NCBI RefSeq assembly: GCF_000003605.2
Contig: NW_003115797.1
Span: forward strand, 1 to 48,915
Reading direction: 5' to 3'
Length of the DNA: 48,915 nt
Source: Saccoglossus kowalevskii
Taxonomy: Eukaryota; Hemichordata; Enteropneusta; Harrimaniidae
Shown: one piece after another, positions 36,300 to 47,980 of the stretch
Numbering within the stretch: the first letter of the stretch is position 1
Layout: each line of letters starts with the position of its first letter
Translations under genes and position numbers: made by a program
The notes under the pieces: model-generated
The model's input: the letters and a program-made list of their open reading frames with translations, nothing else
Told to the model about the DNA's origin: nothing
Database searches by the model: none

Positions 36300-38318
36300 A
36301 TTGTAGTTAGGGTACTCGTATATACAATACTCAGACTCTGCATTGGTGTTGAGAGAGGACTTGTATATAAGATATATATGCCTTGTAGTTAGGGTACTCG
36401 TATATACAATACTCAGATTCTGCATTGGTGTTGAGAGAGGACTTGTATATATGATATATAGACCTTGTAGTTAGGGTACTCGTATATACAATACTCAGAC
36501 TCTGCATTGGTGTTGAGAGATGACTTGTATATAAGATATATAGGCCTTATAATTAGGGTACTCGTATATACAATACTCAGACTCTGCATTGGTGTTGAGA
36601 GAGGCCTTGTATATAATATATATAGGCCTTGTTGTTAGGGTACTCGTATATACAATACTCAGACTCTGCATTGGTGTTGAGAGAGGACTTGTATATAAGG
36701 TATATAGGCCTTTTAGTTAGGGTACTCGTATATACAATACTCAGACTCTGCATTGGTGTTGAGAGAGGACTTGTATACAAGATATATAGGCATTGTAGTT
36801 AGGGTACTCGTATATACAATACTCATATTCTGCATTGGTGTTGAGAGAGGACTTGTATATATGATATAGACCTTGTAGTTAGGGTACTCGTATATACAAT
36901 AATCAGACTCTGCATTGGTGTTGAGAGATGACTTGTACATAAGATATATATGCCTTGTAGTTAGAGTACTCGTATATACAATACTCAGACTCTGCATTGG
37001 TGTTGAGAGAGGACTTGTATATAAGATATATATGCCTTGTAGTTAGGGTACTCGTATATACAATACTCAGACTCTGCATTGGTGTTGAGAGAGGACTTGT
37101 ATTTATGATATATAGACCTTGTAGTTAGGGTACTCGTATATACAATACTCAGACTCTGCATTGGTGTTGAAAGAGGACTTGTATACAAGATATATAGGCT
37201 TTGTAGTTAGGGTACTCGTATATACAACACTCAGATTCTGCACTGGTGTTGAGAGAGGACTTGTATACAAAATATATAGGCCTTGTAGTTTGGGTACTCG
37301 TATATACAATACTCAGACTATGCATTGGTGTTGAGAGAGGACTTGTATACAATATATATAGGCATTGTAGTTAGGGTACTCGTATATACAATACTCATAT
37401 TCTGCATTGGTGTTGAGAGATGACTTGTATATAAGATATATAGGCCTTATAGTTAGGGTACTCGTATATACAATACTCAGACTCTGCATTGGTGTTGAGA
37501 GAGGACTTGTATACAAGATATATAGGCATGGTAGTTAGGGTACTCGTATATACAATACTCAGACTCTGCATTGGTGTTGAGAGAGGACTTGTATATAAGA
37601 TATATATGCCTTGTAGTTAGGGTACTCGTATATACAATACTCAGATTCTGCATTGGTGTTGAGAGAGGACTTGTATATATGATATATAGACCTTGTAGTT
37701 AGGGTACTCGTATATACAATACTCAGACTCTGCATTGGTGTTGAGAGATGACTTGTATATAAGATATATAGGCCTTATAGTTAGGGTACTCGTATATACA
37801 ATACTCAGACTCAGCATTGGTGTTGAGAGAGGCCTTGTATATAATATATATAAGCCTTGTTGTTAGGGTACTCGTATATACAATACTCAGACTCTGCATT
37901 GGTGTTGAGAGAGGACTTGTATATAAGGTATATAGGCCTTTTAGTTAGGGTACTCGTATATACAATACTCAGACTCTGCATTGGTGTTGAGAGAGGACTT
38001 GTATACAAGATATATAGGCATTGTAGTTAGGGTACTCGTATATACAATACTCAGATTCTGCATTGGTGTTGAGAGAGGACTTGTATATATGATATAGACC
38101 TTGTAGTTAGGGTACTCGTATATACAATAATCAGACTCTGCATTGGTGTTGAGAGATGACTTGTACATAAGATATATATGCCTTGTAGTTAGGGTACTCG
38201 TATATACAATACTCAGACTCTGCATTGGTGTTGAGAGAGGACTTGTATATAAGATATATATGCCTTGTAGTTAGGGTACTCGTGTATACAATACTCAGAC
38301 TCTGCATTGGTGTTGAAA
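36300..38318 (+). repeat. Tandem 15-mer HOR pair, 1228-bp unit
   Basis: About 36300-37090 matches 37528-38318 at +1228 bp, including gaggccttg with tataatatatata, ggccttgttgttag, ggccttttagttag, the 80-bp tatgatatagacc unit and tacataagatatatatg. Beyond this the match continues at +1147, meaning one monomer (the tatttatgatatata unit near 37102) is absent from the right copy. Confidence 0.82.
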
Positions 38319-39301
38319 GAGGACTTGTATACAAGATATATAGGCTTTGTAGTTAGGGTACTCGTATATACAACACTCAGATTCTGCACTGGTGTTGAGA
38401 GAGGACTTGTATACAAAATATATAGGCCTTGTAGTTTGGGTACTCGTTTATACAATACTCAGACTCTGCATTGGTGTTGAGAGAGGACTTGTATACAAGA
38501 TATATAGGCATTGTAGTTAGGGTACTCGTATATACAATACTCAGATTTTGCATTGGTGTTGAGAGAGGACTTGTATATAAGGAATATAGGCCTTGTAGTT
38601 AGGGTACTCGTATATACAATACTCAGATTCTGCATTGGTGTTGAGAGAGGACTTGTATATATGATATATAGACCTTGTAGTTAGGGTACTCGTATATACA
38701 ATACTCAGACTCTGCATTGGTGTTGAGAGATGACTTGTATATAAGATATATAGGCCTTATAGTTAGGGTACTCGTATATACAATACTCAGACTCTGCATT
38801 GGTGTTGAGAGAGGCCTTGTATATAAGATATATAGGCCTTGTTGTTAGGGTACTCGTATATACAATACTCAGATTCTGCACTGGTGTTGAGAGAGGACTT
38901 GTATACAAAATATATAGGCCTTGTAGTTTGGGTACTCGTATATACAATACTCAGACTATGCATTGGTGTTGAGAGAGGACTTGTATACAATATATATATG
39001 CCTTGTAGTTAGGGTACTCGTATATACAATACTCAGACTCTGCATTGGTGTTGAGAGGGGACTTGTATATAAGATATATAGGCCTTGTAGTTAGGGTACT
39101 CGTATATACAATATTTGACTCTGAATTGGAGCTGAGAGAGAACTTGTATACAAGATACATAGGCCTTGTAGTTAGCGTACTCGTATATACAATACTCAGA
39201 CTCTGCATTGGTGTTGAGAGAGGACTTGTATATAAGATATATATGCCTTGTAGTTAGGGTACTCGTATATACAATACTCAGACTCTGCATTGGTGTTGAG
39301 A

Positions 39302-40105
39302 GATGACTTGTATACAAGATATATAGGCTTTGTAGTTAGGGTACTCGTATATACAACACTCAGATTCTGCACTGGTGTTGAGAGAGGACTTGTATACAAA
39401 ATATATAGGCCTTGTAGTTTGGGTACTCGTATATACAATACTCAGACTATGCATTGGTGTTGAGAGAGGACTTGTATACAATATATATAGGCATTGTAGT
39501 TAGGGTACTCGTATATACAATACTCAGATTCTGCATTGGTGTTGAGAGAGGACTTGTATATATGATATATAGACCTTGTAGTTAGGGTACTCGTATATAC
39601 AATACTCAGACTCTGCATTGGTGTTGAGAGATGACTTGTATATAAGATATATAGGCCTTATAGTTAGGGTACTCGTATATACAATACTCAGACTCTGCAT
39701 TGGTGTTGAGAGAGGCCTTGTATATAAGATATATAGGCCTTGTAGTTAGGGTACTCGTATATACAATACTCAGACTCTGCATTGGTGTTGAGAGAGGACT
39801 TGTATACAAGATATATAGGCATTGTACTTAGGGTACTCGTATATACAATACTCAGATTTTGCATTGGTGTTGAGAGAGGACTTGTATATAAGGAATATAG
39901 GCCTTGTAGTTAGCGAACTCGTATATACAATACTCAGACTCTGTATTGGTGTTGAGAGAAGACTTGTATACAAGATATATAGGCTTTGTAGTTAGGGTAG
40001 TCGTATATACAATACTCAGATTTTGCACTTGTGTTGAGAGAGGACTGGTATACCAGATATATAGGCCTTGTAGTTAGGGTACTCGTATATACAATACTCA
40101 GACTC
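39302..40105 (+). repeat. Segmental copy of 10567-11370 (offset 28735 bp)
   Basis: About 0.8 kb is shared, ending with ggtagtcgtatatac, cacttgtgttgag and the doubly changed palindrome CTGGTATACCAG. Within it one monomer differs more (about 11139-11200 against 39874-39935: tatatatgatatatagg against tatataaggaatatagg), suggesting local gene conversion of a single unit. Confidence 0.8.
40045..40056. other. Second copy of variant palindrome CTGGTATACCAG
   Basis: Same paired substitution as at 11310-11321, in the same flanking context: cacttgtgttgag on the left and ggtagtcgtatatac in the preceding monomer. It belongs to the copy of 10567-11370 found at about 39302-40105. Confidence 0.9.
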
Positions 40106-40119
40106 TGCATTGGTGTTGA

Positions 40120-40290
40120 GAGAGGACTTGTATACAGATATATAGGCATTGTAGTTAGGGTACTCGTATATACATACTCAGTCTCTGCATTGGTGTTGAG
40201 AGAGACTTGTATATATGATATATAGCCCTTGTAGTTAAGGGTACTCGTATATACAATACTCAGACTCTGCTTTGTGTTGAGAGAGGACTT
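40120..40290 (+). repeat. Indel-dense satellite patch
   Basis: Within about 170 bp there are at least five single-base length changes: tatacagatata for tatacaagatata, tatacatactcag for tatacaatactcag, gagagagacttg for gagagaggacttg, gttaagggtac for gttagggtac, and gctttgtgttgag for gcattggtgttgag. Elsewhere a monomer usually has none or one. It may be a relaxed or older segment, a gene-conversion border, or a local sequencing or assembly error. Confidence 0.7.
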
Positions 40291-40585
40291 GTATATAAGA
40301 TATATAGGCCTTGTAGTTAGGGTACTCGTATATACAATACTCAGACTCTGCATTGGTGTTGAGAGAGGACTTGTATATATGATATATAGACCTTGTAGTT
40401 AGGGTACTCGTATATACAATACTCAGACTCTGCATTGGTGTTGAAAGAGGACTTGTATACAAGATATATAGGCTTTGTAGTTAGGGTACTCGTATATACA
40501 ATACTCAGACTCTGCCTTATGTTGAGAGAGGACTTGTATACAAGATATATAGTTCTTGTAGTTAGGGTACTCGTTTATACAATAC

Positions 40586-41194
40586 TCAGATTCTGCACTG
40601 GTGTTGAGAGAGGACTTGTATATATGATATATAGACCTTGTAGTTAGGGTACTCGTATATACAATATTTGACCCTGCATTGGTGTTGAAAGAGGACTTGT
40701 ATATATGATATATAGGCCTTGTAGTTAGGGTACTCGTATATACAATACTCAGACTCTGCCTTATGTTGAGAGAGGACTTGTATATAAGATATATATGCCT
40801 TGTAGTTAGGGTACTCATATATACAATACTCAGATTCTGCATTGGTGTTGAGAGAGGACTTGTACATAAGATATATATGCCTTGTAGTTAGGGTACTCGT
40901 ATATACAATATTTGACTCTGCATTGGTGTTGAGAGAGGACTTGTATATAAGATATATAGGCCTTGTAGTTAGGGTACTCGTATATACAATATTTGACTCT
41001 GCATTGGTGTTGAGAGAGGACTTGTATATATGATATATAGGCCTTGTAGTTAGGGTACTCGTATATACAATACTCAGACTCTGCATTATGTTGAGAGAGG
41101 ACTTGTATATAAGATATATAGGCCTTGTAGTTAGGGTACTCGTATATACAATACTCAGACTCTGCATTGGTGTTGAAAGAGGACTTGTATACAA
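40586..41194 (-). other. Longest open frame (202 codons), a by-product of 81-bp monomers
   Basis: This is the longest open stretch in the window, yet it is satellite throughout. Monomers here are often 81 bp (27 codons), from caatatttgac, ttgaccctgc or the cttatgttg and cattatgttg variants near 40665, 40755, 40911, 40992 and 41086. An 81-bp step keeps the frame instead of rotating it, so the closed frame with TGA and TAA is reached late. The product would be a Tyr/Ser/Thr-rich repeat built of IVYTSTLTTRPIY and ESEYCIYEYPNYKAY blocks. No known domain or signal peptide is visible. I do not call it a gene. Confidence 0.8.
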
Positions 41195-42790
41195 GATATA
41201 TAGGCTTTGTAGTTAGGGTACTCGTATATACAACACTCAGATTCTGCACTGGTGTTGAGAGAGGACTTGTATACAAAATATATAGGCCTTGTAGTTTGGG
41301 TACTCGTATATACAATACTCAGACTCTGCATTGGTGTTGAGAGAGGACTTGTATACAATATATATAGGCATTGTAGTTAGGTTACTCGTATATACAATAC
41401 TCAGATTCTGCATTGGTGTTGAGAGAGGACTTGTATATATGATATATAGAGCTTGTAGTTAGGGTACTCGTATATACAATATTTGACTCTGCATTGGTGT
41501 TGAGAGAGGACTTGTATATATGATATATAGGCCTTGTAGTTAGGGTACTCGTATATACAATATTTGACTCTGCATTGGTGTTGAGAGAGGACTTGTATAT
41601 ATGATATATAGGTCTTGTAGTTAGGGTACTCGTATATACAATACTCAGATTCTGCATTGGTGTTGAGAGAGGACTTGTACATCAGATATATATGGCTTGT
41701 AGTTAGGGTACTCGTATATACAATACTCAGACTCTGCATTGGTGTTGAGAGAGGACTTGTATATATGATATATAGACCTTGTAGTTAGGGTACTCGTATA
41801 TACAATACTCAGACTCTGCATTGGTGTTGAAAGAGGACTTGTATACAAGATATATAGGCTTTGTAGTTAGGGTACTCGTATATACAACACTCAGATTCTG
41901 CACTGGTGTTGAGAGAGGACTTGTATACAAAATATATAGGCCTTGTAGTTTGGGTACTCGTATATACAATACTCAGACTATGCATTGGTGTTGAGAGAGG
42001 ACTTGTATACAATATATATATGCCTTGTAGTTAGGGTACTCCTATATACAATACTCAGACTCTGCATTGGTGTTGAGAGAGGACTTGTATATAAGATATA
42101 TAGGCCTTGTAGTTAGGGTACTCGTATATACAATATTTGACTCTGCATTGGAGCTGGGAGAGAACTTGTATACAAGATACATAGGCCTTGTAGTTAGGGT
42201 ACTCGTATATACAATACTCAGACTCTGCATTGGTGTTGAGAGAGGACTTGTATATAAGATATATATGTCTTGTAGTTAGGGTACTCGTATATACAATACT
42301 CAGACTCTGCATTGGTGTTGAGAGAGGACTTGTATATATGATATATAGACCTTGTAGTTAGCGTACTCGTATATACAATACTCAGACTCTGCTTTGGTGT
42401 TGAGAGAGGACTTGTATACAAGATATATAGGCATTGTAGTTAGGGTACTCGTATATACAATACTCAGATTCTGCATTGGTGTCGAGAGAGGACTTGTATA
42501 TAAGGCATATAGGCATTGTAGTTAGGGTTCTCGTATATACAATACTCAGACTCTGCATTAGTGTTGAGTGAGAACTTGTATATAAGATATATAGGCCTTG
42601 TAGTTAGGGTACTCGTGTATACAATACTCAGATTCTGCATTGGTGTTGAGAGAGGACTTGTATATAAGATATATATGCCTTGTAGTTAGGGAACTCGTAT
42701 ATACAATACTCAGACTCTGCATTGGTGTTGAGAGGGGACTTGTATATAAGGTATATAGGCCTTGTAGTTAGCGTACTCGTATATACAATA

Positions 42791-43440
42791 CTCAGATTTT
42801 GCATTGGTGTTGAGAGAGGACTTGTATATAAGGAATATAGGCCTTGTAGTTAGGGTACTCGTATATACAATACTCAGATTCTGCATTGGTGTTGAGAGAG
42901 GACTTGTATATATGATATATAGACCTTGTAGTTAGGGTACTCGTATATACAATACTCAGACTCTGCATTGGTGTTGAGAGATGACTTGTATATAAGATAT
43001 ATAGGCCTTATAGTTAGGGTACTCGTATATACAATACTCAGTCTCTGCATTGGTGTTGAGAGAGGCCTTGTATATAAGATATATAGGCCTTGTTGTTAGG
43101 GTACTCGTATATACAATACTCAGATTCTGCACTGGTGTTGAGAGAGGACTTGTATACAAAATATATAGGCCTTGTAGTTTGGGTACTCGTATATACAATA
43201 CTCAGACTATGCATTGGTGTTGAGAGAGGACTTGTATACAATATATATATGCCTTGTAGATAGGGTACTCGTATATACAATACTCAGACTCTGCATTGGT
43301 GTTGAGAGAGGACTTGTATATAAGATATATAGGCCTTGTAGTTAGGGTACTCGTATATACAATATTTGACTCTGCATTGGAGCTGAGAGAGAACTTGTAT
43401 ACAAGATACATAGGCCTTGTAGTTAGGGTACTCGTATATA
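42791..43440 (+). repeat. Segmental copy of 38540-39190 (offset 4251 bp)
   Basis: About 0.65 kb is shared: cagattttgcattgg with ataaggaatatagg, the gagatgacttg and ggccttatag unit, gaggccttg, gcactgg with gtttgggtac, actatgcattgg, and the caatatttgac plus ggagctgagagag pair. The trimer at its end was later duplicated on the right (43206-43695). Confidence 0.8.
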
Positions 43441-43695
43441 CAATACTCAGACTATGCATTGGTGTTGAGAGAGGACTTGTATACAATATATATATGCCTT
43501 GTAGATAGGGTACTCGTATATACAATACTCAGACTCTGCATTGGTGTTGAGAGAGGACTTGTATATAAGATATATAGGCCTTGTAGTTAGGGTACTCGTA
43601 TATACAATATTTGACTCTGCATTGGAGCTGAGAGAGAACTTGTATACAAGATACATAGGCCTTGTAGTTAGGGTACTCGTATATACAATACTCAG
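43206..43695 (+). repeat. Tandem trimer duplication, 245-bp unit
   Basis: Two adjacent 245-bp units (82+82+81) are practically identical: actatgcattgg with tacaatatatatatgcc and cttgtagatagggtac, then a tatataag monomer, then the 81-bp caatatttgac monomer with ggagctgagagagaac and aagatacatagg. The near absence of differences marks it as one of the youngest events here. Confidence 0.88.
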
Positions 43696-43937
43696 ACTCT
43701 GCATTGGTGTTGAGAGAGGACTTGTATATAAGATATATATGCCTTGTAGTTAGGGTACTCGTATATACAATACTCAGACTCTGCATTGGTGTTGAGAGAG
43801 GACTTGTATATATGATATATAGACCTTGTAGTTAGCGTACTCGTATATACAATACTCAGACTCTGCATTGGTGTTGAGAGATGACTTGTATACAAGATAT
43901 ATAGGCATTGTAGTTAGGGTACTCGTATATACAATAC

Positions 43938-45447
43938 TCAGATTCTGCATTGGTGTTGAGAGAGGACTTGTATATAAGGCATATAGGCATTGTATTTAGG
44001 GTACTCGTATATACAATACTCAGACTCTGCATTGGTGTTGAGTGAGAACTTGTATATAAGATATATAGGCCTTGTAGTTAGGGTACTCGTGTATACAATA
44101 TTTGACTCTGCATTGGTGTTAAGAGAGGACTTGTATATAAGATATATAGGCCTTGTAGTTTGGGTACTCGTATATACAATACTCAGACTCTGCATTGGTG
44201 TTGAGAGAGGACTTGTATACAAGATATATAGGCATTGTAGTTAGGGTACTCGTATATACAATAATCAGACTCTGCATTGGTGTTGAGAGATGACTTGTAT
44301 ACAAGATATATAGGCATTGTAGTTAGGGTACTCGTATATACAATACTCAGATTCTGCATTGGTGTTGAGAGAGGACTTGTATACAAGATACATAGGCCTT
44401 GTAGTTAGGGTACTCGTATATACAATACTCAGACTCTGCATTGGTGTTGAGAGAGGATTTGTATACAAGATATATAGGCATTGTAGTTAGGGTACTCGTA
44501 TATACAATACTCAGACTCTGCATTGGTGTTGAGAGAGGACTTGTATATAAGATATATATGCCTTGTAGTTAGGGTACTCGTATATACAATACTCAGATTC
44601 TGCATTGGTGTTGAGAGAGGACTTGTATATATGATATATAGACCTTGTAGTTAGGGTACTCGTATATACAATACTCAGACTCTGCATTGGTGTTGAGAGA
44701 TGACTTGTATATAAGATATATAGGCCTTATAGTTAGGGTACTCGTATATACAATACTCAGACTCTGCATTGGTGTTGAGAGAGGACTTGTATATAAGGTA
44801 TATAGGCCTTTTAGTTAGGGTACTCGTATATACAATACTCAGACTCTGCATTGGTGTTGAGAGAGGACTTGTATACAAGATATATAGGCATTGTAGTTAG
44901 GGTACTCGTATATACAATACTCAGATTCTGCATTGGTGTTGAGAGAGGACTTGTATATATGATGTAGACCTTGTAGTTAGGGTACTCGTATATACAATAA
45001 TCAGACTCTGCATTGGTGTTGAGAGATGACTTGTACATAAGATATATATGCCTTGTAGTTAGGGTACTCGTATATACAATACTCAGACTCTGCATTGGTG
45101 TTGAGAGAGGACTTGTATGTAAGATATATATGCCTTGTAGTTAGGGTACTCGTATATACAATACTCAGACTCTGCATTGGTGTTGAGAGAGGACTTGTAT
45201 ACAAGATATATAGGCATTGTAGTTAGGGTACTCGTATATACAATACTCAGATTCTGCATTGGTGTTGAGAGAGGACTTGTATATATGATATAGACCTTGT
45301 AGTTAGGGTACTCGTATATACAATAATCAGACTCTGCATTGGTGTTGAGAGATGACTTGTATACAAGATATATAGGCATTGTAGTTAGGGTACTCGTATA
45401 TACAATACTCAGATTCTGCATTGGTGTTGAGAGAGGACTTGTATACA
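43938..45447 (+). repeat. Segmental copy of 8416-10005 (offset 35522 then 35442 bp)
   Basis: About 1.5-1.6 kb is shared across more than 35 kb, the longest-range long match I found. The offset drops by exactly 80 between about 8700 and 8870, because the 80-bp monomer (tatgatatagacc type) present at about 8770-8850 is missing from the right copy. Shared rare features include tatgatgtagacc near 9518 and 44960 and the cttgtatgtaagat monomer near 9670 and 45113. Confidence 0.85.
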
Positions 45448-47221
45448 AGATACATAGGCCTTGTAGTTAGGGTACTCGTATATACAATACTCAGACTCTG
45501 CATTGGTGTTGAGAGAGGACTTGTATACAAGATATATAGGCATTGTAGTTAGGGTACTCGTATATACAATACTCAGACTCTGCATTGGTGTTGAGAGAGG
45601 ACTTGTATATAAGATATATATGCCTTGTAGTTAGGGTACTCGTATATACAATACTCAGATTCTGCATTGGTGTTGAGAGAGGACTTGTATATATGATATA
45701 TAGACCTTGTAGTTAGGGTACTCGTATATACAATACTCAGACTCTGCATTGGTGTTGAGAGAGGACTTGTATACAAAATATATAGGCCTTATAGTTAGGG
45801 TACTCATATATACAATACTCAGACTCTGCATTGGTGTTGAGAGAGGCTTGTATACAAGATATATAGGTCTTGTAGATAGGGTACTCGTATATACAATACT
45901 CAGACTCTGCATTGGTGTTGAGAGAGGACTTGTATATAAGGTATATAGGCCTTGTAGTTAGCGTACTCGTATATACAATACTCAGACTCTGCATTGGTGT
46001 TGAGAGAGGACTTGTATACAAGATATATAGGCATTGTAGTTAGGGTACTCGTATATACAATACTCAGACTCTGCATTGGTGTTGAGTGAGAACTTGTATA
46101 TAAGATATATAGGCCTTGTAGTTAGGGTACTCGTGTATACAATATTTGACTCTACATTGGTGTTAAGAGAGGACTTGTATATAAGATATATATGCCTTGT
46201 AGTTAGGGTACTCGTGTATACAATACTCAGATTCTGCATTGGTGTTGAGAGAGGACTTGTATATAACATATATATGCCTTGTAGTTAGGGAACTCGTATA
46301 TACAATACTCAGACTCTGCATTGGTGTTGAGAGAGGACTTGTATATAAGGTACATAGGCCTTGTAGTTAGCGTACTCGTATATACAATACTCAGACTCTG
46401 CATTGGTGTTGAGAGAGGACATGTATACAAGATATATAGGCATTGTAGTTAGGGTACTCGTATATACAATACTCAGACTCTGCATTGGTGTTGAGAGAGG
46501 ACTTGTATATAAGATATATATGCCTTTTAGTTAGGGTACTCGTATATACAATACTCAGATTCTGCATTGGTGTTGAGAGAGGAATTGTATACAAGATATA
46601 TAGACCTTGTAGTTAGGGTACTCGTATATACAATACTCAGATTCTGCATTAGTGTTGAGAGAGGTCTTGTATACAAGATATATAGGCATTGTAGTTAGGG
46701 TACTCGTATATACAATACTCAGACTCTGCATTGGTGTTCAGAGAGGACTTGTATATAAGATATATATGCCTTGTAGTTAGGGTACTCGTATATACAATAC
46801 TCACATTCTGCATTGGTGTTGAGAGAGGACTTGTATATATGATATATAGACCTTGTAGTTAGGGTACTCGTATATACAATACTCAGACTCTGCATTGGTG
46901 TTGAGAGATGACTTGTATATAAGATATATAGGCCTTATAGTTAGGGTACTCGTATATACAATACTCAGACTCTGCATTGGTGTTGAGAGAGGCCTTGTAT
47001 ATAATATATATAGGCCTTGTTGTTAGGGTACTCGTATATACAATACTCAGACTCTGCATTGGTGTTGAGAGAGGACTTGTATATAAGGTATATAGGCCTT
47101 TTAGTTAGGATACTCGTATATACAATACTCAGACTCTGCATTGGTGTTGAGAGAGGACTTGTATACAAGATATATAGGCATTGTAGTTAGGGTACTCGTA
47201 TATACAATACTCAGATTCTGC

Positions 47222-47980
47222 ATTGGTGTTGAGAGAGGACTTGTATATATGATATAGACCTTGTAGTTAGGGTACTCGTATATACAATAATCAGACTCTG
47301 CATTGGTGTTGAGAGATGACTTGTACATAATATATATAGGCCTTATAGTTAGGGTACTCGTATATACAATACTCAAATTCTGCATTGGTTTTGAGAGAGG
47401 ACTTGTATATATGATATATAGGCCTTGTAGTTAGGGTACTCGTATATACAATAATCAGACTCTGCATTGGTCTTGAGAGAGGACTTGTATATAAGATATA
47501 TAGGCCTTGTAGTTAGGGTACTCGTATATACAATACTCAAATTCTGCATTGGTTTTGAGAGAGGACTTGTATATATGATATATAGGCCTTGTAGTTAGGG
47601 TACTCGTATATACAATACTCAGATTCTGCATTGGTGTTGAGAGAGGACTTGTATATAAGATATATAGGCCTTGTAGTTAGGGTACTCGTATATTCAATAT
47701 TTGACTCTGCATTGGTGTTGAGAGATGACTTGTATATATGGTATATAGGCCTTGTAGTTAGGGTACTCGTATATACAAAACTCAAATTCTGCATTGATGT
47801 TGAGAGAGGACTTGTATGTATGATATATTGGCCTTTTAGTTAGGGTACTCGTATATACAATACTCACATTCTGCATTGGTGTTGAGAGAGGATTTGTATA
47901 CGTGATATATAGGCCTTGTAGTTAGGGTACTCGTATATACAATACTCAGACTCTGCCTTATGTTGAGAGAGGACTTGTAT
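47222..47980 (+). repeat. Segmental copy of 24310-25068 (offset 22912 bp)
   Basis: About 0.75 kb is shared, including tacataatatatatagg, ggttttgagag, tattcaatatttgac, tatatatggtatatagg, the rare tacaaaactcaaattc, ttgtatgtatgatatattgg and ggatttgtatac. The left copy has a private two-base change and deletion near 24955-24968 (ctcaccattc, gcattgtgttg). Confidence 0.85.

Larger units (their letters stand above)
30780..47330 (+). repeat. Satellite subfamily B domain, copy 4 (largest)
   Basis: About 16.5 kb of B-type monomers. The recurring three-monomer cassette (ttgaaagagg with ggctttgtag, then acaacactcag with gcactgg and gtttgggtac, then actatgcattgg with tacaatatata) is present whole or in part near 30.8, 31.3, 32.8, 37.2, 38.3, 38.9, 39.4, 41.2, 41.9, 43.1 and 43.4 kb. 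A C-like patch with ttgaccctgc and gccttatgttgag lies at about 40480-41100. Several tandem and dispersed duplications are listed separately. Confidence 0.7.
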
